Source: Janthinobacterium lividum PAMC 25724 (GTDB lineage Bacteria; Pseudomonadota; Gammaproteobacteria; Burkholderiales; Burkholderiaceae_D). From it: a DNA stretch of 64,000 nucleotides. Made by a program: the position numbers and the translations under genes. How positions within the stretch are numbered: the first letter of the stretch is position 1; every line of letters starts with the position of its first letter. This document shows, piece by piece, positions 28,141 to 37,070 of the stretch. The stretch lies in contig AHHB01000016.1 of the NCBI GenBank assembly GCA_000242815.2, positions 1 through 64,000 on the forward strand. The letters run 5' to 3'. A model generated the notes under the pieces. It did not search any database and had not been told where the DNA came from. It worked only from the letters and a program-made list of their open reading frames with translations.

Positions 28141-30237
28141 ATGAGCACAGGCACGACCGGAATCGAGTTAAAGACCCAACGCCGCGGCCTGGCTGAATTC
28201 GTCGAGCTGGTCTCGTCGATGCGCTTTGCCATCAGCCTGCTGACCTTGATCGCCGTCGCCTCCATCATCGGCACCGTGCTCAAGCAGAACGAGCCCATGC
28301 CCAATTATGTGAACCAGTTCGGTCCGTTCTGGTTCGCTGTGTTCGACAAGCTGAGCCTGTATTCCGTGTATTCGGCCTGGTGGTTCCTGGTGATCATGGC
28401 CTTCCTCGTCGCTTCGACCTCGCTATGCATCGTGCGCAATGCGCCGAAGATGATCAAGGATATGCGCAGCTGGCGCGACAATGTGCGCGAGCAATCCTTG
28501 CGCAATTTCCATCACAAGATGGAATGGCAAGCGCCGCTGCCACCTGCTGTGCTGGCGCAGCAGATGGTGATGCGTCTGAAGGACAGCGGCTATGCGGCCA
28601 AAGTGGTCGAGAAGGATAACGCCACCCTGGTGGCAGCCAAGCGGGGCGCCGCCAATAAATGGGGCTATATCTTTGCCCACGGCGCTATCGTCATCATCTG
28701 CGTGGGGGGCTTGCTCGATTCGGAAATGCCGATCCGCGTACAGCAATGGTTCTTTGGCAAGACGCCATTTGCCGGTAGCGGCGTAATCGCTGACATTCCG
28801 GCCCAGCACCGTTTGAGCCTGTCGAACCCGACTTTCCGCGGCAACACCATGATTCCGGAAGGCGCGTCGAGCAATACGGCCATCATTCCCCAGGCCGATG
28901 GCGTGCTGATCCAGGATTTGCCGATCACCATCCTGCTGAAAAAATTCCATATCGATTTCTACAGCACGGGCATGCCCAAGCTGTTTGCCAGCGACGTCGT
29001 CATCACCGATCATGCAACGGGCGAGACCTTTCCTGCCACCATCAAAGTCAATCAGCCGCTGCTGTACAAGGGCTTGGCCCTGTACCAGTCCAGCTTTGAA
29101 GATGGCGGCAGCAAGCTCAAGTTGACGGGTTTTCCCATGACGGGCAAGACGACGAAACGCTTCGATATCGGCGGTGAAGTGGGCGGCAGCACGCCGCTCG
29201 AGCGTAGCGATGGCAATTCCTACACGGTGGAATGGTCGGCTTTCCGTCCCTTCAACGTGGAAAATCTTAGCGCCGGCCAGGATGTGCGCGCCGTCAACAA
29301 GGCGGACAGTTTCAACGATAAATTTGCCGTCGGCCTGGACAAGCGCCTCGGTTCGGCCGCGAAGAACGTGAATAACAAGGATCTCAAGAACGTCGGTCCC
29401 TCGGTGCAATATAAATTGCGCGACAAGACGGGCCAGGCGCGCGAATACCAGAACTATATGCAGCCGGTCACCGTGGATGGCACGACGGTGTTCCTGGCCG
29501 GCATGCGCGTCAACCCCGGCGACCCGTTCAGCTATCTGCGTATTCCCGTCGATGACAATTACAGCGTAAACGAGTGGATGCGTTTGCGTGCCGCGCTGCA
29601 AGATCCCGCGCTGCGCCAGCAGGCCGCAGCGGGCTATGCGGCGCGCGCCATGCCGCAGGCGGGCGCGCAAGCCCTGCGCAGCCAGTTGCAGGAATCGGCG
29701 GCGAAAAGTCTGGGCATCTTTGCCGGCAACGGGCAAGACGGTGGTTTCCTGGCCATTTCACGTTTCCTGGAGAAAGTTCCTGCCGCCGAGCAAGAAAAAG
29801 CGGCCGATATCTTCATGAAGATCTTGAATGGCAGCCTGTGGGACTTGTGGCAGGCGGCGCGCGCGCGCGATGGCTTGCCAGCCATCGAGGCTGATGACAA
29901 GCACGGCCGCTTCCTGCAACTGGCCACGAATGCGCTGTCCGACAGCTTCTTCTATGGCGCGCCCGTGTATCTGCAGCTCGACGACTTTACGGAAATCAAG
30001 GCTTCCGTGCTGCAAGTGACGCGTTCGCCGGGCAAGGGCGTGGTCTATCTCGGTTGCCTGTTCCTGGTGATCGGCGTGTTTTCCATGTTTTATATCCGCG
30101 AGCGCCGCCTGTGGGTGTGGATCAAGGATGGCGAAGGAGGCAGCGTGGCCCTGATGGCCATGAGCACGCAACGCAAGACGCTGGATTTTGAAAAAGAATT
30201 TGAGACTTTGAAGGCAAAGCTGCCGCAATCGGCGTAA
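28141..30237 (+). CDS. resB: Cytochrome c biogenesis protein ResB (System II)
   Basis: 698 residues from the ATG at 28141; an in-frame TTG 27 bases upstream is less likely. Membrane helices occur near the N-terminus (FAISLLTLIAVASIIGTVLKQNEP, then YSAWWFLVIMAFLVASTSLCIV), a third follows at WGYIFAHGAIVIICVGGLLD, then a large periplasmic domain, and a final helix GVVYLGCLFLVIGVFSMFYI. With CcsB it forms the System II haem exporter and cytochrome c synthase. The signature KLKLTGFPMTG... and FKILHQ-type regions fit. The partner gene follows after 63 bases. Confidence 0.93.
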   Translation: MSTGTTGIELKTQRRGLAEFVELVSSMRFAISLLTLIAVASIIGTVLKQNEPMPNYVNQFGPFWFAVFDKLSLYSVYSAWWFLVIMAFLVASTSLCIVRNAPKMIKDMRSWRDNVREQSLRNFHHKMEWQAPLPPAVLAQQMVMRLKDSGYAAKVVEKDNATLVAAKRGAANKWGYIFAHGAIVIICVGGLLDSEMPIRVQQWFFGKTPFAGSGVIADIPAQHRLSLSNPTFRGNTMIPEGASSNTAIIPQADGVLIQDLPITILLKKFHIDFYSTGMPKLFASDVVITDHATGETFPATIKVNQPLLYKGLALYQSSFEDGGSKLKLTGFPMTGKTTKRFDIGGEVGGSTPLERSDGNSYTVEWSAFRPFNVENLSAGQDVRAVNKADSFNDKFAVGLDKRLGSAAKNVNNKDLKNVGPSVQYKLRDKTGQAREYQNYMQPVTVDGTTVFLAGMRVNPGDPFSYLRIPVDDNYSVNEWMRLRAALQDPALRQQAAAGYAARAMPQAGAQALRSQLQESAAKSLGIFAGNGQDGGFLAISRFLEKVPAAEQEKAADIFMKILNGSLWDLWQAARARDGLPAIEADDKHGRFLQLATNALSDSFFYGAPVYLQLDDFTEIKASVLQVTRSPGKGVVYLGCLFLVIGVFSMFYIRERRLWVWIKDGEGGSVALMAMSTQRKTLDFEKEFETLKAKLPQSA

Positions 30238-30300
30238 GCTGCGCTGAGTTCGATTGGCTGAGTTTCGGGGCGCTTGCGCGTCGCCGGGAATGGAGAAAAT

Positions 30301-31452
30301 ATGGAATTGGCAAACAAGCAAATATATACGCAGGAACCAGGATTTTTCAAGCGCCTGAGCCTGGTCGATTGGCTGTACGGCGCCGGCTTGCTGGCGGCCT
30401 CCCTGTTCGGCCTGATGCGCTTTGGCGCCTTCATGGATATCTATGAAAAAGTCATTTTGCTGGCGGCGGCGCCCACGTTTGCGTGGCTGGGCTGGTACTG
30501 GAAGCCCGTGCGCTGGCTGATCCCTGTGGCGGCCGTGCTGTCGCTGTTCGCCATCGAGCTGTACGCCGGCAACCTTGAGATGGCGAACCAGAAATTCTTC
30601 CTCAAATACATCTTGTCTAGCCAATCCGCCATTCTGTGGATGGGCACCCTGTTCGTGCTGTCGACCCTGTTCTACTGGATCGGCCTGGTGGCGCGCTCGG
30701 AATTCGGCTCGTCCGTCGGCTCCCTGCTGTGCTGGGCCGGCGTGGTGCTGGGCCTGACGGGCATGCTGGTGCGCTGGTACGAGTCTTACCTGATCGGTGC
30801 CGACGTGGGCCATATTCCGGTGTCGAACCTGTATGAAGTGTTCATCCTGTTTTCCTTGATCACAGCCATGTTCTACCTGTATTACGAACAGCATTATGCG
30901 ACGCGCCAGCTGGGCGCCTTCGTCATGCTGGTCATTTCAGCGGCCGTGGTGTTCCTGATGTGGTACACGGTCACGCGCGACGCGGCCGAGATCCAGCCGC
31001 TGGTGCCGGCCCTGCAAAGCTGGTGGATGAAGATACACGTGCCGGCCAACTTCATCGGCTACGGCACGTTTGCCCTGTCGGCCATGGTGGCGGCGGCGTA
31101 TTTGCTCAAATCGAGCGGCTATCTGGTCGACCGCCTGCCGTCGCTGGAAGTGCTCGACGATGTCATGTACAAGGCCATTTCCGTCGGCTTTGCTTTCTTC
31201 ACGGTAGCGACCATCCTCGGTGCCCTGTGGGCGGCCGAAGCGTGGGGCGGCTACTGGTCGTGGGACCCGAAAGAAACCTGGGCGCTGATCGTCTGGCTCA
31301 ACTATGCGGCCTGGCTGCACATGCGCCTGATGACGGGCTTGCGCGGCCGCATTGCCTCATGGTGGGCGCTGGTGGGCTTGCTGGTGACGACGTTTGCCTT
31401 TCTGGGCGTGAATATGTTCCTCTCCGGCCTGCATTCTTACGGCAAGTTGTAA
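30301..31452 (+). CDS. ccsB: Cytochrome c biogenesis protein CcsB (CcsA/ResC family)
   Basis: 383 residues from the ATG at 30301 with GGAG upstream. Multiple membrane helices are present. The haem-handling WWD domain is WGGYWSWDPKETWALIVWLNYAAWLH, and conserved His residues lie on either side. It transfers haem to CxxCH apoproteins such as the cytochrome c4 upstream. Reduction of those cysteines would need DsbD. Confidence 0.94.
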   Translation: MELANKQIYTQEPGFFKRLSLVDWLYGAGLLAASLFGLMRFGAFMDIYEKVILLAAAPTFAWLGWYWKPVRWLIPVAAVLSLFAIELYAGNLEMANQKFFLKYILSSQSAILWMGTLFVLSTLFYWIGLVARSEFGSSVGSLLCWAGVVLGLTGMLVRWYESYLIGADVGHIPVSNLYEVFILFSLITAMFYLYYEQHYATRQLGAFVMLVISAAVVFLMWYTVTRDAAEIQPLVPALQSWWMKIHVPANFIGYGTFALSAMVAAAYLLKSSGYLVDRLPSLEVLDDVMYKAISVGFAFFTVATILGALWAAEAWGGYWSWDPKETWALIVWLNYAAWLHMRLMTGLRGRIASWWALVGLLVTTFAFLGVNMFLSGLHSYGKL

Positions 31453-31462
31453 TGGATTTCTG

Positions 31463-31480
31463 CATGACGGAAGCGTCATG
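31463..31480. promoter_or_regulatory. Palindrome upstream of msrP
   Basis: CATGACG (31463-31469), spacer GAAG, CGTCATG (31474-31480) is a perfect 7-bp inverted repeat. It sits 58 bases before msrP and 10 bases after ccsB. There is no T-run, so an operator is more likely than a terminator. A TATAAA (31507-31512) lies just downstream as a possible -10. Confidence 0.4.
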
Positions 31481-31537
31481 AACGGCGAGGGAAAACTGGT
31501 GTAAGGTATAAACACTTACCTTTTTTCCGGAGCCGCC

Positions 31538-32515
31538 ATGTTGATCAAGCGCAGTCCCAACGGCATTGAATTGCCGTATTCTTCCGAAATCACGCCGCGC
31601 GCCGTGTTTGAATCGCGCCGTAGCTTCATCAAGCAAGTGGCGTTGGGCTCCGTGTCCAGCGCGGCCTTGCTGGAAATGGCCAGTCGCGAAGCCTTCGCGC
31701 AAGGCATCAATCCCAAGTTGGCCGGCAAGCTCAACCCCGCCTATTCGGCGCTGGAAAAGCAGACCGCCTACAAAGACGCCACCACCTACAATAATTTCTA
31801 CGAATTTGGCACGGACAAGAGCGAGCCGGCGCAAAACGCTGGCACCTTGCGCACGCGGCCATGGACGGTGAGTATAGAAGGCGAAATCAAGAAGCCCATG
31901 ACGCTGGATCTGGACGCGCTGCTGAAGCTGGCGCCGCTGGAAGAGCGCGTGTACCGCTTGCGCTGCGTAGAAGGCTGGTCGATGGTGATTCCCTGGGTCG
32001 GTTACTCCTTCTCGGAAATCATCAAGAAGGTCGAGCCGACGGGCAATGCCAAGTATGTGGAGTTCATCACCCTGGCCGACAAGAAGCAAATGCCGGGCGT
32101 GGGCAGCCGCGTGCTGCAATGGCCGTATACGGAAGGCTTGCGCATCGATGAAGCGAACCATCCGCTGGCGCTGCTGACCCTGGGCATGTATGGCGAAACC
32201 TTGCCAAACCAGAATGGCGCGCCCGTGCGCATGGTCTTGCCGTGGAAATATGGTTTCAAGTCGGCCAAATCCATCGTCAAGATCCGTTTCGTCAAGGAAC
32301 AGCCGCGCACGTCCTGGAATCTGTCGGCACCGTCCGAATACGGTTTTTACTCGAATGTGAACCCGAACGTCGATCATCCGCGCTGGTCGCAGGCTTCCGA
32401 GCGGCGCATCGGCGAAGACGGTTTTCTCGCGCGCAAGCGCAAGACCCTGATGTTCAACGGTTATAACGACGTGGCCTCGCTGTACGCGGGCATGGATCTG
32501 AAGAAGTTCTTTTAA
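31538..32515 (+). CDS. msrP: Protein-methionine-sulfoxide reductase catalytic subunit MsrP (YedY)
   Basis: 325 residues. The twin-arginine signal [12 protein letters not shown] is at 27-38, with cleavage expected after about residue 55 (AFAQ). Molybdenum is bound through Cys143 (YRLRCVEGW). The molybdopterin-binding residues lie around [17 protein letters not shown]. The enzyme repairs oxidised methionine in periplasmic proteins, taking electrons from MsrQ, whose gene follows by 9 bases. GGAG precedes the ATG. Confidence 0.96.
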   Translation: MLIKRSPNGIELPYSSEITPRAVFESRRSFIKQVALGSVSSAALLEMASREAFAQGINPKLAGKLNPAYSALEKQTAYKDATTYNNFYEFGTDKSEPAQNAGTLRTRPWTVSIEGEIKKPMTLDLDALLKLAPLEERVYRLRCVEGWSMVIPWVGYSFSEIIKKVEPTGNAKYVEFITLADKKQMPGVGSRVLQWPYTEGLRIDEANHPLALLTLGMYGETLPNQNGAPVRMVLPWKYGFKSAKSIVKIRFVKEQPRTSWNLSAPSEYGFYSNVNPNVDHPRWSQASERRIGEDGFLARKRKTLMFNGYNDVASLYAGMDLKKFF

Positions 32516-32524
32516 GGAAAGACC

Positions 32525-33178
32525 ATGGCCATCCATCCCACGAGCAGGCAATTGTCGCTGCTGAAAAGCCTGGTCTTTTTGCTGGCGCTGCTGCCGTTTG
32601 CGCGCATGGTCTGGCTCACGTACACGGGGCAACTGGTGGAGCCACTGGAATTCATCACGCGTGGCACGGGCGACTGGACCCTGTATTTTCTCTGCATCAG
32701 CCTGGCGGTGACGCCCTTGCGGCGCGTCACGCAGTGGAACTGGCTGATCAAGTTGCGGCGCATGCTGGGCCTGTTCGCGTTTTTCTACGCGGCGCTGCAT
32801 TTCACCACCTTCCTGTGGTTCGATCACTTTTTTGATGTGCAGGCCATGTGGAACGATGTGCTCAAGCGCCCGTTCATCACGGTGGGTTTCATCGCCTTCG
32901 TCTTGCTCATTGCCCTGGCCGTGACGAGCACGAACGGCATGGTGAAACGCCTGGGTGGCAAGCGCTGGCAGTGGTTGCACCGCTTGATCTACCTCATCGC
33001 GCCGCTGGCCATCCTGCATTTCTGGTGGATGAAAGCGGGCAAGCACAATTTCACGCAACCGATCATTTTTGGCAGCATCGTCGCGCTACTATTGTTAATT
33101 CGTGTGTATTTTGCCTGGAGTAAGCGCGTAAAGAGCGCCAGGGCGGCGCATGCCGCTACCGCGCTACGTTCAACTTAG
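32525..33178 (+). CDS. msrQ: MsrQ haem-binding membrane subunit (YedZ)
   Basis: 217 residues with about six membrane helices of the ferric reductase-like fold. Candidate haem ligands are the His in FFYAALHFTTFLWFDHF and in HRLIYLIAPLAILHFWWM. It passes quinol-derived electrons to MsrP. AAGGA precedes the ATG. Its stop overlaps the stop of lptM on the opposite strand by 3 bases. Confidence 0.95.
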   Translation: MAIHPTSRQLSLLKSLVFLLALLPFARMVWLTYTGQLVEPLEFITRGTGDWTLYFLCISLAVTPLRRVTQWNWLIKLRRMLGLFAFFYAALHFTTFLWFDHFFDVQAMWNDVLKRPFITVGFIAFVLLIALAVTSTNGMVKRLGGKRWQWLHRLIYLIAPLAILHFWWMKAGKHNFTQPIIFGSIVALLLLIRVYFAWSKRVKSARAAHAATALRST

Positions 33179-33357
33179 CTTGCCGGCACGATCAAGGGTG
33201 GCGGTGGCACGGTGGCCGGTTCGACCGGGACTTTGGCTGGCGCGCCCTTGGCTGTGGGCGGCTTGGGCAGGTACAGGGGGCCGGGCTGGCCGCAGCCGGC
33301 CAAGACGCTAGAGACCACAATGGCGATGCCGGTATAAAACGCTGAGGATGACTTCAC
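33175..33357 (-). CDS. lptM: LPS-assembly lipoprotein LptM-like small lipoprotein (YifL)
   Basis: About 60 residues from a GTG at 33357 (a GTG slightly upstream is an alternative). The lipobox is LAGC with Cys22, followed by GQPGPLYLP, the invariant motif of this family. The Pro/Ala-rich tail is longer than in E. coli. LptM helps LptD mature. In many betaproteobacteria lysA follows lptM; here it does not, because the gene ends against msrQ. It is divergent from cyaY. Confidence 0.8.
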   Translation of the reverse strand: MKSSSAFYTGIAIVVSSVLAGCGQPGPLYLPKPPTAKGAPAKVPVEPATVPPPPLIVPAS

Positions 33358-33397
33358 GATTAGAATCACGGTTTGATTAAGATATTTGGAGTGTAGC

Positions 33398-33727
33398 ATG
33401 AGCGAATCGGAATTCCTGGTCCTGGCCGAAGCCACCCTGACCCAGATCGAGGCGGCGCTGGACCGGCTGAACGATGAAGACGTGCTCGACGTCGAATGCA
33501 GCCGCAGCGGTAATGTGCTGGAAATCGAATTCATCGATAACGGCACGAAAATCATCGTCAACAGCCAGGCCCCCATGCGCGAAATGTGGGTGGCCGCCCG
33601 TTCCGGCGGGTTTCACTACAAGCGCGACGGCGATGTCTGGCTCAACACGCGCGACGGCTCGGAACTGTTTGCTGCCTTGTCCCGCATGGCCAGCGAGCAG
33701 GCGGGCGCACCTGTCGTGCTGAAGTAA
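33398..33727 (+). CDS. cyaY: Frataxin-like iron-sulfur cluster protein CyaY
   Basis: 109 residues from the ATG at 33398, with TTGGAG upstream. The acidic first helix (ESEFLVLAEATLTQIEAALDRLNDEDVLDVE) and GFHYKRDGDVWLNTRDGSELFAALSRM match CyaY. It modulates IscS-dependent Fe-S assembly. The lptM-cyaY divergent arrangement is common in proteobacteria. Confidence 0.95.
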   Translation: MSESEFLVLAEATLTQIEAALDRLNDEDVLDVECSRSGNVLEIEFIDNGTKIIVNSQAPMREMWVAARSGGFHYKRDGDVWLNTRDGSELFAALSRMASEQAGAPVVLK

Positions 33728-33747
33728 TCGTTTCGCCACGGGAATAA

Positions 33748-33780
33748 AAAAAGGGCAGACTTTGCAGTCTGCCCTTTTTG
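33748..33780. terminator. Bidirectional terminator between cyaY and mrcA
   Basis: AAAAAGGGCAGACT (33748-33761) pairs with AGTCTGCCCTTTTT (33766-33779) around a TTGC loop. Long perfect stem with A and T tracts on both sides. Confidence 0.92.
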
Positions 33781-33791
33781 CATCAAAGATC

Positions 33792-36137
33792 TTAAAAGAG
33801 TTCGTTCTTGACAGCTTCTTTGGCTTTTTCTTCCTCCGGCGTGCCGCGCGCTGCGCCTTCCAGGCTGCCTACGCCTGTGCCCGGCGGATTTTCCGCATAG
33901 TAATACTCGTCGCCCACGCGGATCAGGCCTTCTGGCACGGCGCGTTCCTCGACGGGAATGCTTTTCAGCGCTTTCGCCATGTAGCTGATCCAGATCGGCA
34001 AGGCCAGGCCGCCACCCGTTTCCCGATTGCCCAGGTTGCGCGGCTGGTCGTAGCCTATCCAGGCGATGCCCACCAGCTTGGCCTGGTATCCGGCGAACCA
34101 GGCGTCGATGGAGTCGTTGGTCGTGCCTGTCTTGCCGGCCAGGTCAGGGCGCTTCAAGGCCATGGCCTTGTTCGCCGTACCGAAGCGCACGACGTCGTTG
34201 AGCATGCTGTTCATCATGAAGGCATTGCGCTCGTCGATGACGCGGTTGGCTTCCTCGCCTGCCAGGTCCGGCTTGGCTTGCGACAGGATATTGCCATCGC
34301 TATCGGTCACCTTGGCGATCAGATACGGGTTGATCTTGTAGCCGCCATTGGCGAACACGGCGTAGGCGCCCGCCATTTGCAGCGGCGTGACGTTGCCGGC
34401 GCCCAGTGCCAAGGTCAGGTACGGCGGGTTCTTGTCGGCGTCAAAGCCGAAGCGCGTCGCGTATTCCTGGCCATACTTGGCGCCGATCTTGTGCAAGATG
34501 CGGATGGAAATCATATTCTTCGACTTCATCAAGCCTTTGCGCATGCTCAGCGGACCATCGTATTTGCTGTCGTAGTTCTTCGGCTCCCACGCCTGTCCAC
34601 CGGTCTGGCCCGCATCGAACGAGATCGGCGCATCGTTGATGATGGTGGCCGGCGACAGTCCACGTTCCAGTGACGCGGAATAGATGAAGGGCTTGAAGGC
34701 CGAACCAGGCTGGCGCCAGGCCTGTGTGACGTGGTTGAACTTGTTGCGGTTGTAATCGAAGCCGCCCACCATGGCGCGGATGGCGCCGTCGGTCGTGCTG
34801 GCCGACACGAACGCCGATTGTACTTCCGGCATCTGCGTCAGGACCCAGCTGTTGTTTTCCTGCATGACGCGGATCACGGCACCACGCTTGATGCGGCGGT
34901 TCGGCGCCGCTTTTTCCGATAGCCAGGCCGCGCCAAAGGTCAGCCCTGGGCCGGTAATAGTGATTTCCTCGCCGGCCGACGTGACCGCCTGCAACGATTT
35001 GGGCGACGCTTGCAGCACCATGGCGGCGATGATGTCGTCGCTGTCCGGGTGGTCGGCCAGCTCCGTTTCGATGGCGTCATCGGCTTCGGCCTTGGTTTTC
35101 GGAATGTCGATGTAGGCTTCCGGGCCGCGGTAGCCGTGGCGTTTCTCGTAATCCATCACGCCCTTGCGCAAGGCAATGTAGGCGGCGTCCTGGTCGGCCT
35201 TGGTGATAGTGGTGTAGACGTTCAGGCCGCGCGTGTAGGTGTCTTCCTTGAATTGCTCGTAGACCAGCTGGCGCGCCATTTCCGATACGTATTCGGCATG
35301 CACGCCGAAGGCGCTGCTATCGGTTTTTACTTTCAGCTCTTCATTTTTCGCTACTTCGAACTGCGCCGGCGTGATGTAGCCCAGCTGCGCCATGCGCTGC
35401 AGGATGTATTGCTGGCGCATGCGCGCACGTTTCGGGTTGACGACCGGATTGTAGGCCGATGGCGCTTTCGGCAAGCCGGCCAACATGGCTGCTTCGGCCA
35501 CGGTGAGATCCTGGATATGCTTGCCAAAATAGATTTGCGCAGCCGAGGCGAAGCCGTAGGCGCGCTGTCCCAGATAAATCTGGTTCATATACACTTCGAG
35601 GATCTGGTCCTTGCTGAGGTTTTTCTCGATCTTCCAGGCCAGCAAGACTTCATACGCCTTGCGTTTCAGCGTCTGTTCGCTGGACAGGAAGAAATTGCGC
35701 GCCACCTGCTGCGTGATGGTCGAGGCACCTTGCTTGGCGCCGCCCATCAGGTTGTGCACGGCTGCGCGCGTGATGCCCAGATAGTCGACACCGCCATGTT
35801 CATAGAAGCGATCATCTTCGATGGCCAGCACGGCTTTCTTCATGACATCGGGGATATCCTTGATATGCACCATGTTGCGCCGCTCTTCGCCGAACTCGCC
35901 AATGAGCACACTGTCGGACGTGAACACGCGCAGCGGCATTTTCGGTTTGTAATCGGTCAAGGTATCGAGCGCCGGCAGGTTTGGATATGCCATGGCCAGG
36001 CCAAAAACCACCAGCAAGACGCCGACGATGCCCAGGCCCAGCAGCGATACCAGCGCCATCAGCAGAAAACGTTTGGGTTTGCTGCCCTTGGCGGGCGGCT
36101 GCGAGCCAGCGGAGCCGGCGGAGTTTGAAGATGTCAT
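33792..36137 (-). CDS. mrcA: Penicillin-binding protein 1A (glycosyltransferase/transpeptidase)
   Basis: 781 residues. One N-terminal membrane helix (about 24-50). The GT51 domain has catalytic Glu107 (IEDDRFYEHGGVD) and GASTITQQVARN. An OB-like insert precedes the transpeptidase domain, which has Ser479 (SAFK), SKN at 539-541 and KTGT at 669-672. It polymerises and cross-links peptidoglycan. As in many proteobacteria it is divergent from the pilM cluster. Confidence 0.96.
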   Translation of the reverse strand: MTSSNSAGSAGSQPPAKGSKPKRFLLMALVSLLGLGIVGVLLVVFGLAMAYPNLPALDTLTDYKPKMPLRVFTSDSVLIGEFGEERRNMVHIKDIPDVMKKAVLAIEDDRFYEHGGVDYLGITRAAVHNLMGGAKQGASTITQQVARNFFLSSEQTLKRKAYEVLLAWKIEKNLSKDQILEVYMNQIYLGQRAYGFASAAQIYFGKHIQDLTVAEAAMLAGLPKAPSAYNPVVNPKRARMRQQYILQRMAQLGYITPAQFEVAKNEELKVKTDSSAFGVHAEYVSEMARQLVYEQFKEDTYTRGLNVYTTITKADQDAAYIALRKGVMDYEKRHGYRGPEAYIDIPKTKAEADDAIETELADHPDSDDIIAAMVLQASPKSLQAVTSAGEEITITGPGLTFGAAWLSEKAAPNRRIKRGAVIRVMQENNSWVLTQMPEVQSAFVSASTTDGAIRAMVGGFDYNRNKFNHVTQAWRQPGSAFKPFIYSASLERGLSPATIINDAPISFDAGQTGGQAWEPKNYDSKYDGPLSMRKGLMKSKNMISIRILHKIGAKYGQEYATRFGFDADKNPPYLTLALGAGNVTPLQMAGAYAVFANGGYKINPYLIAKVTDSDGNILSQAKPDLAGEEANRVIDERNAFMMNSMLNDVVRFGTANKAMALKRPDLAGKTGTTNDSIDAWFAGYQAKLVGIAWIGYDQPRNLGNRETGGGLALPIWISYMAKALKSIPVEERAVPEGLIRVGDEYYYAENPPGTGVGSLEGAARGTPEEEKAKEAVKNELF

Positions 36138-36170
36138 GCGTCGTATGTCTTTCGGTTAATTATGCCGGCC

Positions 36171-36199
36171 AATTATAAGCGAGCTTGCCGCGATGGCAG
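36171..36199 (-). promoter_or_regulatory. Probable mrcA promoter
   Basis: On the minus strand CTGCCA (36199-36194), 17 bases, TATAAT (36176-36171). The -10 is perfect, the -35 matches four of six. The start would be about 25-30 bases before the mrcA ATG. Confidence 0.5.
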
Positions 36200-36437
36200 C
36201 GTGCCGTGGCCCTTGCCGGGCAGCGTGCCGACACTTGTCGATACTCTATATAAGCATGTATTGGCATGTTGGCAACCAGGATTTGGTAACAATTATTCTG
36301 CGCCAGATCACAGCCGGGCCAGATAGCTGCCGCGCGCCGCAAACACCGGTGTGAAATCCATTTACAGGCCTGCGTTGTCAGCACTAGGCTTGCGTATGGC
36401 AGGCTCCCTCCCACGGCCGCGTTTCCCGATAAAAAAC
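36200..36437. other. mrcA-pilM divergent region
   Basis: I see no gene here. TATATA at 36247-36252 is a possible -10 for the pilus cluster but lacks a -35. A sequence at 36377-36395 loosely resembles a sigma-54 site but lacks the GG dinucleotide. No ribosome site precedes pilM. Confidence 0.3.
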
Positions 36438-37070
36438 ATGTCCATCCGCAGTTTTCTTGGCATCGGCTTGCTGGGCGTCGACATGGCGGACGATGCCGTG
36501 CGCGTGGTCGAGTTGAGTCGCCGGCGGGGCAAGCTCTTGTGTCGGCATTGCGGCAGCGCGGCGTTGGCTGCCGGAGTCATGGTTGATGGCAATGTCGAAG
36601 ATCTGCAGGGGCTGGCCACCGCCGTGCGCCTGGCATGGCGCAATAGTGGCAGTGCTTGCACCCGCGTGGCGCTGGCCATGCCGGCCACGGCCCTGATCAC
36701 GCATGTACTACGCCTGCAGGCGGGCTTGCCGGAGGAACAACTGGAAATCCTGGTGGAGCTGGAGGCGGCGCAATACATGCCGTTTGCGCTGGAAGACGCC
36801 AGCCTGGATTTTTTCCAGCTGGGGCCGGTGCCACCGCTTGCGGGCCAGGCGGGGCAGGAAATCGAAGTGCTGCTGGTGGCGGCACGGCGCGCCAGCGTGC
36901 AGCGCCGTCTCGATGCGGCCACGGCGGCCGGTTTGACGCCCGTCGTCATGGATAGCGAGGCGCTGGCGCGCGAAGCGGCCGTTGCACAAGGGGGCTGGCA
37001 AGCCCTGCCGGACAGTGGCCTGGCATTTCAGCTGGCGTGGGGGCTGGCCTTGCACCGGTACGTCCGATGA
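36438..37070 (+). CDS. pilM: Type IV pilus protein PilM, short form lacking the second half of the fold
   Basis: 210 residues from the ATG at 36438, against roughly 350 for normal PilM. LLGVDMADDAVRVVELSRR, the LPEEQLEILVELEAAQYMPF segment and AARRASVQRRLDAATAAGLTPVVMD match subdomains 1A and 1C. After VVMDSEALAREAA (about 169-181) the chain goes straight to a tail (SGLAFQLAWGLALHRY) that resembles the normal C-terminal helix. The middle 140 or so residues, which carry the second lobe of the actin-like ATP site, are missing. The PilN-docking face should remain. The stop overlaps pilN (ATGA). Confidence 0.8.
   Translation: MSIRSFLGIGLLGVDMADDAVRVVELSRRRGKLLCRHCGSAALAAGVMVDGNVEDLQGLATAVRLAWRNSGSACTRVALAMPATALITHVLRLQAGLPEEQLEILVELEAAQYMPFALEDASLDFFQLGPVPPLAGQAGQEIEVLLVAARRASVQRRLDAATAAGLTPVVMDSEALAREAAVAQGGWQALPDSGLAFQLAWGLALHRYVR

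Noticed and set aside
31298-33058. 586-residue minus-strand frame opposite msrP and msrQ
   Set aside because: Antisense shadow without motifs.
36377-36395. Sigma-54-like promoter upstream of pilM (CAGCAC-N5-TTGCG)
   Set aside because: The invariant GG of the -24 element is missing; the match is no better than chance.
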